64,000 bases of DNA from CBDCCT01 sp965214995. GTDB taxonomy: Bacteria > Deinococcota > Deinococci > Deinococcales > Trueperaceae. Positions 41,217 to 49,447 of this stretch are shown here, one piece after another. The notes below the pieces were generated by a model, which saw nothing but the letters and a program-made list of their open reading frames with translations, made no database searches and was not told where the DNA came from. The DNA is taken from assembly GCA_965214995.1 (NCBI GenBank), contig CBDCCT010000002.1, positions 5,518,001 to 5,582,000 of the forward strand. The letters run 5' to 3'. Every line of letters begins with the position of its first letter. Position 1 is the first letter of the stretch. The translations under genes were made by a program, and so were the position numbers.

Positions 41217-42266
41217 CTACCGCCGCCAGGGCATCACCCGCTTCTCCACCCACTGCAAGCCGTAGGTGAGGCCCACGCCCAGAAGCATCACCACCACGAG
41301 CCCCGCGTACATCTTTTCGGTCACCAGAATCTGCCAATAATAAAAAATAAGAAAGCCCACCCCCGTCTGCGCCCGCACAAACTCGACCGCGACGATGACG
41401 ATGAGCGCGGTGCCCAAGGCCAGACGTAAGCCGGAAAAGATGATAGGCAGCGCGCCCGGCAGAATGACGTGCCAGAACATCTGCAGGCGGTTCGCGCCGT
41501 AGTTGCGCCCCGCCTGTAAATAAACGGGGTCGATGTCGCGCACGCCCGCCATCGTGCTGATTGCCACGAGAAAAAAAGCCGAGATGGCGACGACGGCGAT
41601 TTTCGGCCCCTCGCCGAAGGGGTCGGGGAAAATGAGCATCATGATGGGGAAAATGGCGATTTTTGGCAGCACGTAGACCGCCGACATGGTCGCGTCGAGC
41701 ATCATCCGCACCGTTTTGTTGAGGCCCATGACGATGCCCAAGAGGACGCCGGGCACCGCGCCGATGGCGAAACCTATGAGCACCCGCCCAAGGGTGGCCC
41801 ACACGTGGCTCTCCGCGAAGAGCGCCCCCACGCCCGGCAGCCCCTCGTTCGCCAAGCGGTTCGGGATGAGCCAAGGACGCCCTATCAAGCTGGTGTCGTT
41901 AAAGCGGTCGTAGGTCACGGTCAAATCCCACAAAGCCGCGGCGATTTTAGTGGGCGGCGGGAACCAGCGCGCGTTAAGAATGCCCGCGGTGACGAGGAGT
42001 TGCCAACAGACAAGGAGGAGCACGGGGAAGCCAAAGGCCAAAACGCGTTTGTAGGCGTTGCCGTGTCGGGGCTCGAGCCGCCCCTCCACCCGCTCGGCCA
42101 ACATGACGACGAGAATGAAGTTAAGGAGCAGAATCGCCCACCAAAAGTTCTGCCAGAGCCCCAGAAGCGTCGCGGCAAGGTTGAGGAGCGCGAGCGCGCC
42201 GACGAGCATCAGGCCGCCTTTGCTCCTGCTCGTCTTGACGGCGTTACCGCCCCGAACGGCTTTCAC
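41217..42266 (-). CDS. ABC transporter permease, NitT/TauT (SsuC-like) family
   Basis: This 349-residue permease is longer than the usual 250-280. An N-terminal extension carries two extra membrane segments (LMLVGALALLNLAATLLGLW, WAILLLNFILVVML). The conserved core has LGRVLIGFAIGAVPGVLLGI and the EAA loop YGANRLQMFWHVILPGALPI. The GTG start at 42266 is weakly supported; an internal Met at 42209 is possible. It works with the ATPase at 42301-43119 and the binding protein at 43195-44223. Family substrates are nitrate, sulfonates, taurine or pyrimidine precursors; none is indicated here. Confidence 0.92.
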   Translation of the reverse strand: MKAVRGGNAVKTSRSKGGLMLVGALALLNLAATLLGLWQNFWWAILLLNFILVVMLAERVEGRLEPRHGNAYKRVLAFGFPVLLLVCWQLLVTAGILNARWFPPPTKIAAALWDLTVTYDRFNDTSLIGRPWLIPNRLANEGLPGVGALFAESHVWATLGRVLIGFAIGAVPGVLLGIVMGLNKTVRMMLDATMSAVYVLPKIAIFPIMMLIFPDPFGEGPKIAVVAISAFFLVAISTMAGVRDIDPVYLQAGRNYGANRLQMFWHVILPGALPIIFSGLRLALGTALIVIVAVEFVRAQTGVGFLIFYYWQILVTEKMYAGLVVVMLLGVGLTYGLQWVEKRVMPWRR

Positions 42267-42300
42267 AAAACCATCTTACCCGTTACCTTCACCCTTACCC

Positions 42301-43119
42301 TCACCGCTGCGCCTGCATCGCCTTTCTCACCTCGTCTTGCAGCGCCTCCCACACCGCCCCGGTGAGCGCGGCGAACTCGGGCGTCGTGGTCGTCTTGATG
42401 TCTCGAGGCCGGGGGATGCTCACATCAAACGTCACCTTGTTGGTGCCGGGGTGCGCGGTCATGATGATGACGCGGTCGCCCAACAAGACCGCCTCGTCGA
42501 TGCTGTGGGTGATGTAGACGACCGTCTTGCGGTGCTCCTCCCAGATGCGCAGAAGTTCCTCCTGGAGCACCGCCCGCGTCTGCGCGTCGAGCGCGCCCAG
42601 GGGCTCGTCCATGAGGAGCACCTCGGGGTCGTTGGCGAGCGCGCGAGCAATACTCACCCGCTGCTTCATCCCGCCCGAGAGCTGCGACGGGTAGAGGTCG
42701 GCGAAAGGGCGCAGCCCCACACGCCCCAGCCACGCATCGGCGACCTCGTCCCGCTCCCTTTTGCCCACCCCGCGCATCTGCAACCCAAACGCGACGTTGG
42801 CGCGCACCGTCTTCCAGGGAAAAATTGCGTACTCCTGAAACACCACGTTGTTGAGCGGCTTTTGGGGGTCGTCACCGGGGCGAATCGTCACCTCGCCTGA
42901 CGAGAGCGTGTCTAAGTCGGCCAGGATGCGCAGGAAGGTTGACTTGCCGCAGCCCGATGGCCCGACGATGCAAACGAACTCGCCCTCGGCGGCCTCGAGG
43001 CTGAAGTTACGAATCGCCGTGATGGGCCCCTTGGATGAGGGGTAGACCTTGGAAACGTTTCGGGCAACTATTTTTGGAGGAGTCATTTCTGTAGGCGTGA
43101 CGGCTGGGGCATAAGGCAC
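42301..43119 (-). CDS. ABC transporter ATPase, NitT/TauT (SsuB-like) family
   Basis: GTG 43119 has GGGAG 7 nt upstream (272 residues); ATG 43086 is an alternative. Walker A is GPSGCGKST, the Q-loop is FQEYAIFPWKTV, the signature is LSGGMKQRVSIARAL, and Walker B is VLLMDEPLGALD, followed by the switch His in VVYITHSIDEA. It energises the importer formed with the flanking genes. The C-terminal part is slightly extended (FAALTGAVWEALQDEVRKAM). It is cytoplasmic, bound to the permease. Confidence 0.94.
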   Translation of the reverse strand: MPYAPAVTPTEMTPPKIVARNVSKVYPSSKGPITAIRNFSLEAAEGEFVCIVGPSGCGKSTFLRILADLDTLSSGEVTIRPGDDPQKPLNNVVFQEYAIFPWKTVRANVAFGLQMRGVGKRERDEVADAWLGRVGLRPFADLYPSQLSGGMKQRVSIARALANDPEVLLMDEPLGALDAQTRAVLQEELLRIWEEHRKTVVYITHSIDEAVLLGDRVIIMTAHPGTNKVTFDVSIPRPRDIKTTTTPEFAALTGAVWEALQDEVRKAMQAQR

Positions 43120-43194
43120 CTTTTGACTCCCTGCGTTTCTTACCGTTTCTACGAAAACGAAGGGAGCCAACACACAGTGTGGTTAAGCTCGAGG

Positions 43195-44223
43195 CTAGTT
43201 GCCGCCCCCGTGATAGCTGCCCAGCACCTCCCTGGCCTGCTCGGTGAACGATACGTCCACAACGTTGTTTAGGTCGATGGGCTCCTCATACTGCGTGCGC
43301 CCGTTCTCGCGGTGAACGCGCTCAACGTCGGCTAAACCCTCCACAGGAATCATCATGTTGGGGTCGTAAACGACGGGTGTGCCCTCGCGGATGGCCTCCT
43401 CTGTGGAGTTCACATAGCTCAAGTACGCTTGCATGTTTTCTTCCGAGAGATAATCCTCCCCCTGCATGAGGCGCGCGGCCTCCATGAGCGCCAGCGTGAA
43501 GCGCTCCGCGGCCTCCGGGCGTTCGCTGATAAACGCGCCCGAGCCCACATAGGCGACCGTCATGAGGCCGGGGGTCAAGTCGGTGGCGAGGGGCGTGGCG
43601 AACCCCCCCGCCTCGACCTGGTCGGCGTAGGGCGAACCCAGGAGACCCGCGTCAATCGCGCCGCTCTCAAAGGCGGCGGGCATGTCGGCGTTGTCAATCT
43701 GGATGAGGTTCACGTCGCGGATGGTGAGACCGCCGAGTTCTAAAGCTTTGGCGACTAAGTACTCGCCGCCGCTGCCCGGCCCGCCCGCCACGCCGACGTT
43801 CATGCCCCTAAGGTCCGCCATCTCTCCGACATCCAAATCGCTCCGGACCAAGAACTTGGTGGGGCTGTTTTCTAAGGGCTCGAGCCCCCCCGGCGCAAAA
43901 ATGCGCAGGTCCAAACCTTGGCTCCAGCCGTTCCAAAGAGAGGTCACAATCGCAATCGCGCCCACGTCGATGCGGCCCTCGGTCAAAAAAGCAATCGCCT
44001 CGGTGCCCGACGACACGCGGTTGAGTTCGACCTCGAGGCCGTATTTTTCAAAAAGCCCCCGGTCCGCCGCGACGTAAAGGGGCGCGAACTTCATGATGGG
44101 GACGTAGGCGACCGTCACCGCCTCTGAGGGCTCCAGGGGCGCGAGCCCGCCCGTGTCTTGCGCGAACGTTGCGCCGACCAAGAGCGCCAACAAGGAAGCG
44201 AGAACCAGAACGCGTCGTTTCAT
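43195..44223 (-). CDS. ABC transporter substrate-binding protein, NitT/TauT (SsuA/ThiY-like)
   Basis: ATG 44223 follows AAGGA by 6-7 nt; the long open frame upstream is leader, not protein. The 342-residue product has a signal peptide (VLVLASLLALLVGATFAQ). The PBP fold shows VAYVPIMKFAPLYVAADRGL, FEKYGLEVELNRVSSGTEAI and GMNVGVAGGPGSGGEYLVAK. The opening resembles aliphatic sulfonate, taurine and thiamine-precursor binders. The order SBP-ATPase-permease forms one operon behind a structured leader. The ligand is unknown. Confidence 0.92.
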   Translation of the reverse strand: MKRRVLVLASLLALLVGATFAQDTGGLAPLEPSEAVTVAYVPIMKFAPLYVAADRGLFEKYGLEVELNRVSSGTEAIAFLTEGRIDVGAIAIVTSLWNGWSQGLDLRIFAPGGLEPLENSPTKFLVRSDLDVGEMADLRGMNVGVAGGPGSGGEYLVAKALELGGLTIRDVNLIQIDNADMPAAFESGAIDAGLLGSPYADQVEAGGFATPLATDLTPGLMTVAYVGSGAFISERPEAAERFTLALMEAARLMQGEDYLSEENMQAYLSYVNSTEEAIREGTPVVYDPNMMIPVEGLADVERVHRENGRTQYEEPIDLNNVVDVSFTEQAREVLGSYHGGGN

Positions 44224-44326
44224 GTTTTTTCCTTTCTCTAGCTGGGAGTAATCCGACGAAACGCTGAGGACGTTTGGGGAGAGGAGAAAGACGGACCCGT
44301 TCAGCGGATTTAGCACGTCTAACCCA

Positions 44327-44387
44327 GCACCGTGCCGGCAAGGACATAGGTGTCTGTCACGGTGCGTTTTGGTACCCCGAGATGATA
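44327..44387 (-). promoter_or_regulatory. Promoter and structured 5' leader of the NitT/TauT importer operon
   Basis: TG-T-TATCAT on the minus strand is an extended -10 (plus 44382-44387). About ten bases into the transcript GCACCGTG pairs with CACGGTGC (plus 44365-44358 with 44334-44327), enclosing a nested GACACCTATGTC hairpin. The leader runs about 150 nt to ATG 44223 and contains a second weak stem-loop (GGGTTAGACGTGCTAAATCC). It does not fit the TPP or guanidine consensus sequences I can recall. The remaining spacer to 44518 has nothing else visible. Confidence 0.45.
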
Positions 44388-44518
44388 ACACATGCGACCG
44401 GCGGGGCCAGGACGAGGCGCTTAAGAGTCCGGCTGACGCGGGCTCCTTTCGAGAGGTTGCGGCTCGAGCCAGGAGGCGCAATACGCTCAGCAGAAAAGTC
44501 CGGCCGCCACAACCCGTA

Positions 44519-45385
44519 CTAGCCCTTCACCGCCCCCATCGTGAGGCCCGTGACGATGTAGCGCTGAATCACCAGGGTCAGGAGGATGACGGGCAGGGTG
44601 ATAAGCACCGCCGCCGCGCCCAAGCCCCCAAAGTCTATTTGGCCGTAGGAGATAAAGTTGAATACCGCCACGGGCACGGGCTTGGTGCGGGGTCCCGAGA
44701 GCGCCAGCGAAAAGAGAAACTGGTTCCAGGAAAAAATAAACGCGAGGATGCTCGCCGCGACGATGCCGGGGGTTGAGAGGGGCAGGATGATGCGCCAAAA
44801 GGTGCCCAAACGGCTCGCGCCGTCCACATAGGCGGCCTCTTCTAATTCGCGCGGCACGTCCTCAAAAAACGAAATCATGATCCAGATGATGAGAGGCATC
44901 CCGACAATCAAGTGAGTCAGCGTGAGCGCGAGGTAGGTGTCGATAAGCCCGAGCGCGCGAAAGGCTAAGTACCAGGGCACCAAATAGGTGATGTAGGGCG
45001 TGAGCCTGGCGACGAGAATGGCGAGCGCCAGCCCGTTTTGCTTGAAGCGGGCGATAGAATAGGCGGCGGGCAGACCCAGCACCAGGCCCAGGCCCGTCGA
45101 GAGCGTGGCGATGACGAGCGAGTTCCAGGTGAATTCCAAAAAATTGTTGCCCTGGATGACGTTGGCGTAGTTTTTCAAAGTCGGCACAAAAAACCACACG
45201 GGCACCGGGGAGGTGTTGTCCACCTGGCTGCGAAAACTCGTCAAGACCATCCAGTAAAAGGGAAAAAGCAGCACGATGAGAACCAGCGCCATGAGAAAAT
45301 AAATGCCCCACGTTTTGAGGGTTTGCCTGCGTTTGAGGTTGGTTGTGGCGGCGTCTCGAGACGCCGCCACCGCCCGCCCGCTCAC
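44519..45385 (-). CDS. Carbohydrate ABC transporter permease, CUT1 MalG-like (second system)
   Basis: This 288-residue permease starts at GTG 45385, overlapping the MalF-like stop (GTGA). Membrane segments begin GIYFLMALVLIVLLFPFYWM. The EAA loop is EAAYVDGASRLGTFWRIILP. It forms the pore with the upstream gene product. Like the 38-kb system, no ATPase is encoded. It is the last gene of the kinase/SBP/permease operon. Confidence 0.95.
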   Translation of the reverse strand: MSGRAVAASRDAATTNLKRRQTLKTWGIYFLMALVLIVLLFPFYWMVLTSFRSQVDNTSPVPVWFFVPTLKNYANVIQGNNFLEFTWNSLVIATLSTGLGLVLGLPAAYSIARFKQNGLALAILVARLTPYITYLVPWYLAFRALGLIDTYLALTLTHLIVGMPLIIWIMISFFEDVPRELEEAAYVDGASRLGTFWRIILPLSTPGIVAASILAFIFSWNQFLFSLALSGPRTKPVPVAVFNFISYGQIDFGGLGAAAVLITLPVILLTLVIQRYIVTGLTMGAVKG

Positions 45386-46251
45386 GCGCTTCTCCTCGCC
45401 AGATTGAGCAACACAGCCACCCCCAGCACCACAAAAAGAAGAAAAATAAGCAGCGTCGCGGCGTAACCCGCCTGGAAAAACTCGAAGCCGGTCCGAAAGG
45501 CGAACACGTTGAGCGTTTCCGAAGCCGTGCCCGGCCCCCCCTGGGTAATCACGTAGATAATATCAAACGTCTTCAAGGCGTCGATGCTGCGCAAGATAAG
45601 CGCAATCACGATGGCCGAGCGAATCGAGGGCAGGGTGATGTTCCAAAACGCCTGCCAGCCCCCCGCCCCGTCGATGCGCGCCGCCTCGTAGTAGTCCTGC
45701 GGCACCCCCTGCAAGGCCGCGAGCAGGATAAGCGCCACCATCGGCGTCCACTCCCACACGTCCACGAGAACGAGCGACGGAATCACCAGCGTTGCATCGG
45801 CCACCCACAGCGAGCGCGGCAGCCCTAAGGACTCCAAAAAATAGTTTAAGACGCCCAAGCTCGGGTTGAACATCAAGGCCCAGATGAGCGCTATAGCCAC
45901 GGGCGTCGCCACCATCGGCAGGAGGATGATGGTGCGCACGAAGCCCTTGCCGCGAAAGTCGCGGTTAAAGAGCACCGCGATAGCCAAGCCAAGCACGAGC
46001 TGTATCGGCACGGCCAAAAGCGTGAAGTAAAAGGTGTTTTTGAGTCCGTTCCAGAAGCGGAGGTCACCAAACGCGCGGGTAAAGTTGCCCAAGCCGATAA
46101 AGCTTGCCTGACCGCCGATAAAATAGTCGTAAAGCGAAAGGAACGCGTTCGCCAGCATTGGGCCGACGACGAGCACGAGCAGGGCCAGCACCGCGGGCAG
46201 CGGGAAGAGCAGGGGGGCGTGGCGGTCAAAAAAGTCGGTTGCGCGTTTCAT
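45382..46251 (-). CDS. Carbohydrate ABC transporter permease, CUT1 MalF-like (second system)
   Basis: This 289-residue permease has six membrane segments, starting LLFPLPAVLALLVLVVGPML. The EAA loop is EAARIDGAGGWQAFWNITLP. The segment IYVITQGGPGTASETLNVFA is typical of the MalF/UgpA branch. Its gene follows the binding protein after a 92-bp spacer with a strong hairpin, which may uncouple levels of the two proteins. Confidence 0.95.
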   Translation of the reverse strand: MKRATDFFDRHAPLLFPLPAVLALLVLVVGPMLANAFLSLYDYFIGGQASFIGLGNFTRAFGDLRFWNGLKNTFYFTLLAVPIQLVLGLAIAVLFNRDFRGKGFVRTIILLPMVATPVAIALIWALMFNPSLGVLNYFLESLGLPRSLWVADATLVIPSLVLVDVWEWTPMVALILLAALQGVPQDYYEAARIDGAGGWQAFWNITLPSIRSAIVIALILRSIDALKTFDIIYVITQGGPGTASETLNVFAFRTGFEFFQAGYAATLLIFLLFVVLGVAVLLNLARRSA

Positions 46252-46293
46252 AAGACCCCTGTTTCATAAAGAACCATCATTGAGATACTGATG

Positions 46294-46323
46294 ACCGCCG
46301 GATTCTCAAAGGAATCCGGCGGT
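46294..46323 (-). other. Intergenic stem-loop between binding-protein and permease genes
   Basis: ACCGCCGGATTC, a 6-nt loop and GAATCCGGCGGT form a perfect 12-bp stem 21 nt after the binding-protein stop. No T-run follows in the minus direction, so it is probably not a terminator. Such hairpins (for example in malE-malF) stabilise the upstream mRNA so that binding protein exceeds permease. Confidence 0.7.
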
Positions 46324-46343
46324 GACATGGAAAGGGATAAAAC

Positions 46344-47633
46344 CTACTGCGAGCGCTCGACGATACCGTCCACCGACTCCGCAGCCTGCTCCAGCGCAGG
46401 TCCCACCGGCTGCCCCTGCAAGGCGGCGACGATGGCCTGGCCGTAAGCGTCGCGCACCTCGGGCACGGGCACCACCGGGGGGTTCCAGTCGGGCTGGCCG
46501 ACACTGAACGACTCCTGCGAGGCCGCGATCCAGTCGGCGGGCGCGGTCGCCTGAAACTCCGCGTTCTCCCAGGCGGACGAGCGCGCGGCGGGCACGCCGT
46601 CCAAGAGCGCCTCGAGCTGGTTCTCTTTGGACAAGGCCCACTGGATAAAGTACCAGGCGGCCTCCGGGTTCTCCGAGGCCTCGTTGACGCTCAAGCCCCA
46701 GACGAGCACCGCGGGCACGCGGCCCGCCGGACCCGCGGGCACGGGCGCGTAGCCGACGTTCTCGCGCACCACGTCGATGGCCTGCTCGGGGTCCTCCATG
46801 ATGGAGCGGAACACGTTGGCGTCGAAGATCATGGCCGCTTGACCCTGGGCGAAAAGGCTCGTGACCTCGGGCCAGGACATGTTGGTCACGCCCGGCGGGC
46901 CGTACTCGCGCAGCAGGTCGGCGTAGGCGGTGAGCGCTTCCTGGCTCGCCTCGCTACCCAAGGCCGAGGTGCCGTCCTCGTTTTGCCACTGGCCGCCGTA
47001 GGAGTACAAAAAGTTCACAATCTGGCTCGTGGCCGAGGCACCCTTGCCGCGCGCGGCAAAGCCCGCGACCCCGTCCGTGTTGAGCGCCGCTGCATACTGC
47101 TCGAGCTCCTCCATCGTCTCGGGCGGACCCTCCAATCCCGCGGCTTGAAGCAAATCCTCACGGTAAAAGAGCAGGCTCGATTCGATCTGTAGGGGCAGCC
47201 CGAAGAGCCGGTCGTCGTTTCTAAACGTGCTGATGGCCCCGTCGAAAAAGTCTTCCAAGTCGAGGTCGGGCATGGTCAGGGAGGGGTCGTCGACAAAGTC
47301 GTCGATGTAACGCACCCAGCCCGCGCCCAGATACTGCGCCCCAACCTGCCCCGGCATGATCATGTAGCCGTCGAGCGTGTTCGCACCCGAACTCGCCTCT
47401 AAGAGGCGGCGCTGCCGGAACTGGTCTTCGGGGAAAATCTCCAAGGTCACGTCGATGCCGGTCAGTTCCTCGAATTCGGGCACGAGCGGCTCGATAAACT
47501 CGGTGAAGGGGTGGCGGTTCATGAGAAAGCGGATGTCGGTGCCCTCAAAGCGCCGCCAGTCGAAATCTTGCGCGCTCACGTTGCCCATGACAAGCAAAAC
47601 GAGCAGCGCCACTACTGCGTAAAGTCTCTTCAT
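46344..47633 (-). CDS. Sugar/polyol ABC transporter substrate-binding protein, CUT1
   Basis: This 429-residue protein starts at ATG 47633 with AAAGGAGG upstream. The signal peptide is LYAVVALLVLLVMGNVSA, without a lipobox Cys. The binding fold shows VTLEIFPEDQFRQRRLLEAS, TLDGYMIMPGQVGAQYLGAG and FGLPLQIESSLLFYREDLLQ. It resembles polyol or mannitol-type binding proteins. The neighbouring FGGY kinase supports a polyol or pentose-type substrate, though this is inference. A 12-bp hairpin follows the gene. Confidence 0.93.
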   Translation of the reverse strand: MKRLYAVVALLVLLVMGNVSAQDFDWRRFEGTDIRFLMNRHPFTEFIEPLVPEFEELTGIDVTLEIFPEDQFRQRRLLEASSGANTLDGYMIMPGQVGAQYLGAGWVRYIDDFVDDPSLTMPDLDLEDFFDGAISTFRNDDRLFGLPLQIESSLLFYREDLLQAAGLEGPPETMEELEQYAAALNTDGVAGFAARGKGASATSQIVNFLYSYGGQWQNEDGTSALGSEASQEALTAYADLLREYGPPGVTNMSWPEVTSLFAQGQAAMIFDANVFRSIMEDPEQAIDVVRENVGYAPVPAGPAGRVPAVLVWGLSVNEASENPEAAWYFIQWALSKENQLEALLDGVPAARSSAWENAEFQATAPADWIAASQESFSVGQPDWNPPVVPVPEVRDAYGQAIVAALQGQPVGPALEQAAESVDGIVERSQ

Positions 47634-47773
47634 ACTGCCTCCTTTTAGGATGGCGCGGGTTGAAAAGGCTTAGCCGCTTCCCCGCCCAACCTGTCAAAAC
47701 GTTTCCCCCAAGTCTAGGCGTCAAAGCGAAGGGCTGTCAAGAAGCGTTGCCCACCATTCCTACTAACCATTGT

Positions 47774-49228
47774 CTAACCACTGTCACCATAGCGGAGCGC
47801 GTAAAGCGCGCGCTGCGCCGCCCGCGCTTCCTGGTAGATGTCGTGGTGCTCCCCGTTCGGCTCGACGGGGGCCGCGAGCGCGCTGGGGCTGGGGTGCAAG
47901 CCTCGAGCGAGCGCGAGGGCAAAGGCCACGCCCAGGCTCGTCACCTCGGCGTCGGCCACGGGGTAGAGGGGTTTCATGAGCACGTCGGCCAGGATCTCCT
48001 GCCACACCCGCGACGCGCCCAGCGCGCCCCCCGACGCGACGATGCGGGAACGCTCGGGCAAACGTTCGACCACCTCGGCCAGGCGGTAGGCGGTGGCCTC
48101 GAGCCAGGCCCGCACGATGTCCACCGCGCTCGTTTCCTCGCGTAAGCCCACAAGCGCGCCCGTCGCGTCCGCCCGCCAGCCGGGGGCGCGCTCGCCGCGT
48201 AGGAGCGGCAAAACGGTGAGGCCGTGCGCGGCGGGGGGCAGCGCGGCGAGGGCGGTCTCGAGTTCCCTTTCAGGCGGCAACTTGAGCCGCGCTCTTAACC
48301 AGGCGTAGCCGCTGCCGCCCTCGCTCAGCGCGCCGCCCAGGAGGCTGTGCGCCGCGTCCACCCGGTAGGCCCAGCCCCCGGGCGGTCGCGGCGGCGTGCC
48401 TCGCACCGTGACCCGCGCGGCGCTCGTCGAGCCGATGGTCACCACCAGCGCGTCGTCCGACAGGCCCGCGCTCCCCAAATTGGCGGCCGCGCCGTCGCCC
48501 AGCGCGGGGTAAAAGGGCGCTCCAACAAGCGCGGGCCAGCGCGCGGCGAAGGACGCGGCGAGCCCCTGCGCCGGACGGTCAACATCCACAAGCTCGGGGA
48601 GTTGCGCCACGTTTACGGACAAAACAGCAAGCAGCCCCCCGCTCCAGCCCTTCTCGAAGCGGTCCAGAAGCCCCGTCCACGAGGCCGTGGACAGGCTCAT
48701 CGGCTGGGGCGTCCCGAAGAGGCGGCCATAGAGAAAGGAGGAAAGGTCGCACCAGCGCGCGACCTTAGCCGTAAGTTCGGGGCGGTGCGTTGACAAGTGC
48801 TCGAGCTGCGCGGGCCAGTACGCCGCGTGAAGGGGGCAGCCGGTTCTTTCGGTGACCTCCGCCGGGTTTTCCAGGCGCTCCTTTAGGCGCAAAGCCGCCG
48901 CGCGGCCCCGGGTGTCGGCGTAGGTGTAGACGGGGGTGACGGCCTCGCCGTGCGCGTTCAGCCCGACCAAGCTCCCCGCGAGCGTCGCCATGCCCGCCGC
49001 CACCACGCGCTCGTCGGGCGCTAGGCCCGCCAGAGTCTCGTCCACCACGCGCGCCACCGCCGCGACCAAGGTCTCGGCGTCCAAGACCCCCTCGCCCGCC
49101 TCGTCGCGGCGCCACACCTGCGGCGTGCGCGCCTCCCGGCCCGGCAGCGCGCGCCCGTCCCCCTCGTAAAGCGAGGCGCGGACGCTCGAGGAGCCCACGT
49201 CCAGAACCAAAAGGCGGTCACGGCTCAC
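47774..49228 (-). CDS. FGGY family carbohydrate kinase
   Basis: This 484-residue cytoplasmic kinase starts at GTG 49228 with a weak upstream signal. The phosphate-1 loop is LVLDVGSSSVRASLYEGDG, and substrate contacts are in PVYTYADTRGRAAALRLKER. The phosphate-2 region is LVVTIGSTSAARVTV, and the family signature is in RSRIVASGGALGASRVWQEI. FGGY members phosphorylate gluconate, xylulose, ribulose, glycerol and similar substrates; this one is closest by eye to the gluconokinase/xylulokinase group. First gene of the CUT1 operon, so it likely phosphorylates the imported sugar. Confidence 0.9.
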   Translation of the reverse strand: MSRDRLLVLDVGSSSVRASLYEGDGRALPGREARTPQVWRRDEAGEGVLDAETLVAAVARVVDETLAGLAPDERVVAAGMATLAGSLVGLNAHGEAVTPVYTYADTRGRAAALRLKERLENPAEVTERTGCPLHAAYWPAQLEHLSTHRPELTAKVARWCDLSSFLYGRLFGTPQPMSLSTASWTGLLDRFEKGWSGGLLAVLSVNVAQLPELVDVDRPAQGLAASFAARWPALVGAPFYPALGDGAAANLGSAGLSDDALVVTIGSTSAARVTVRGTPPRPPGGWAYRVDAAHSLLGGALSEGGSGYAWLRARLKLPPERELETALAALPPAAHGLTVLPLLRGERAPGWRADATGALVGLREETSAVDIVRAWLEATAYRLAEVVERLPERSRIVASGGALGASRVWQEILADVLMKPLYPVADAEVTSLGVAFALALARGLHPSPSALAAPVEPNGEHHDIYQEARAAQRALYALRYGDSG

Positions 49229-49260
49229 GGGCGCTTTTCTTCACGGCGGTTTGTAAACGT

Positions 49261-49320
49261 GAGGATGTTAGGTGCAGGAATCATCCTCTGGACTCCGTGC
49301 CACGCGGTAATCTATAGATT
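49261..49320. promoter_or_regulatory. Palindrome and hairpin upstream of the FGGY kinase
   Basis: AATCTATAGATT (49309-49320) is a perfect 12-bp palindrome and contains a TATAGA -10-like core on the minus strand. Between it and the kinase start, GAGGATG (49261-49267) and CATCCTC (49282-49288) form a 7-bp stem with a 14-nt loop. These fit an operator at the promoter and a leader hairpin. Confidence 0.35.
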
Positions 49321-49447
49321 GCGCCTCCCCCGAACCGGGGCGTGCCTGCTACAAACGGTGCGTTCATACCCGCCCATCATAACGAAGGAACGGAAGAAGG
49401 CGAGCGGGGGCGCGCGGGGCCCCACTCAACCTACGCGCCTGCTCCGT

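Noticed and set aside
44224..44375. TPP or guanidine riboswitch in the NitT/TauT leader
   Set aside because: The CUGAGA/ACCUGA-type TPP elements and the guanidine-I GGGAxAAAAGCC core are not found, so only an unclassified structured leader is reported.
47695..47706. LacI-type operator CAAAACGTTTCC before the binding-protein gene
   Set aside because: A very similar core (GGAAACGTTTCG) occurs inside the ATPase gene near 43.05 kb and no LacI gene is in the window, so chance is likely.
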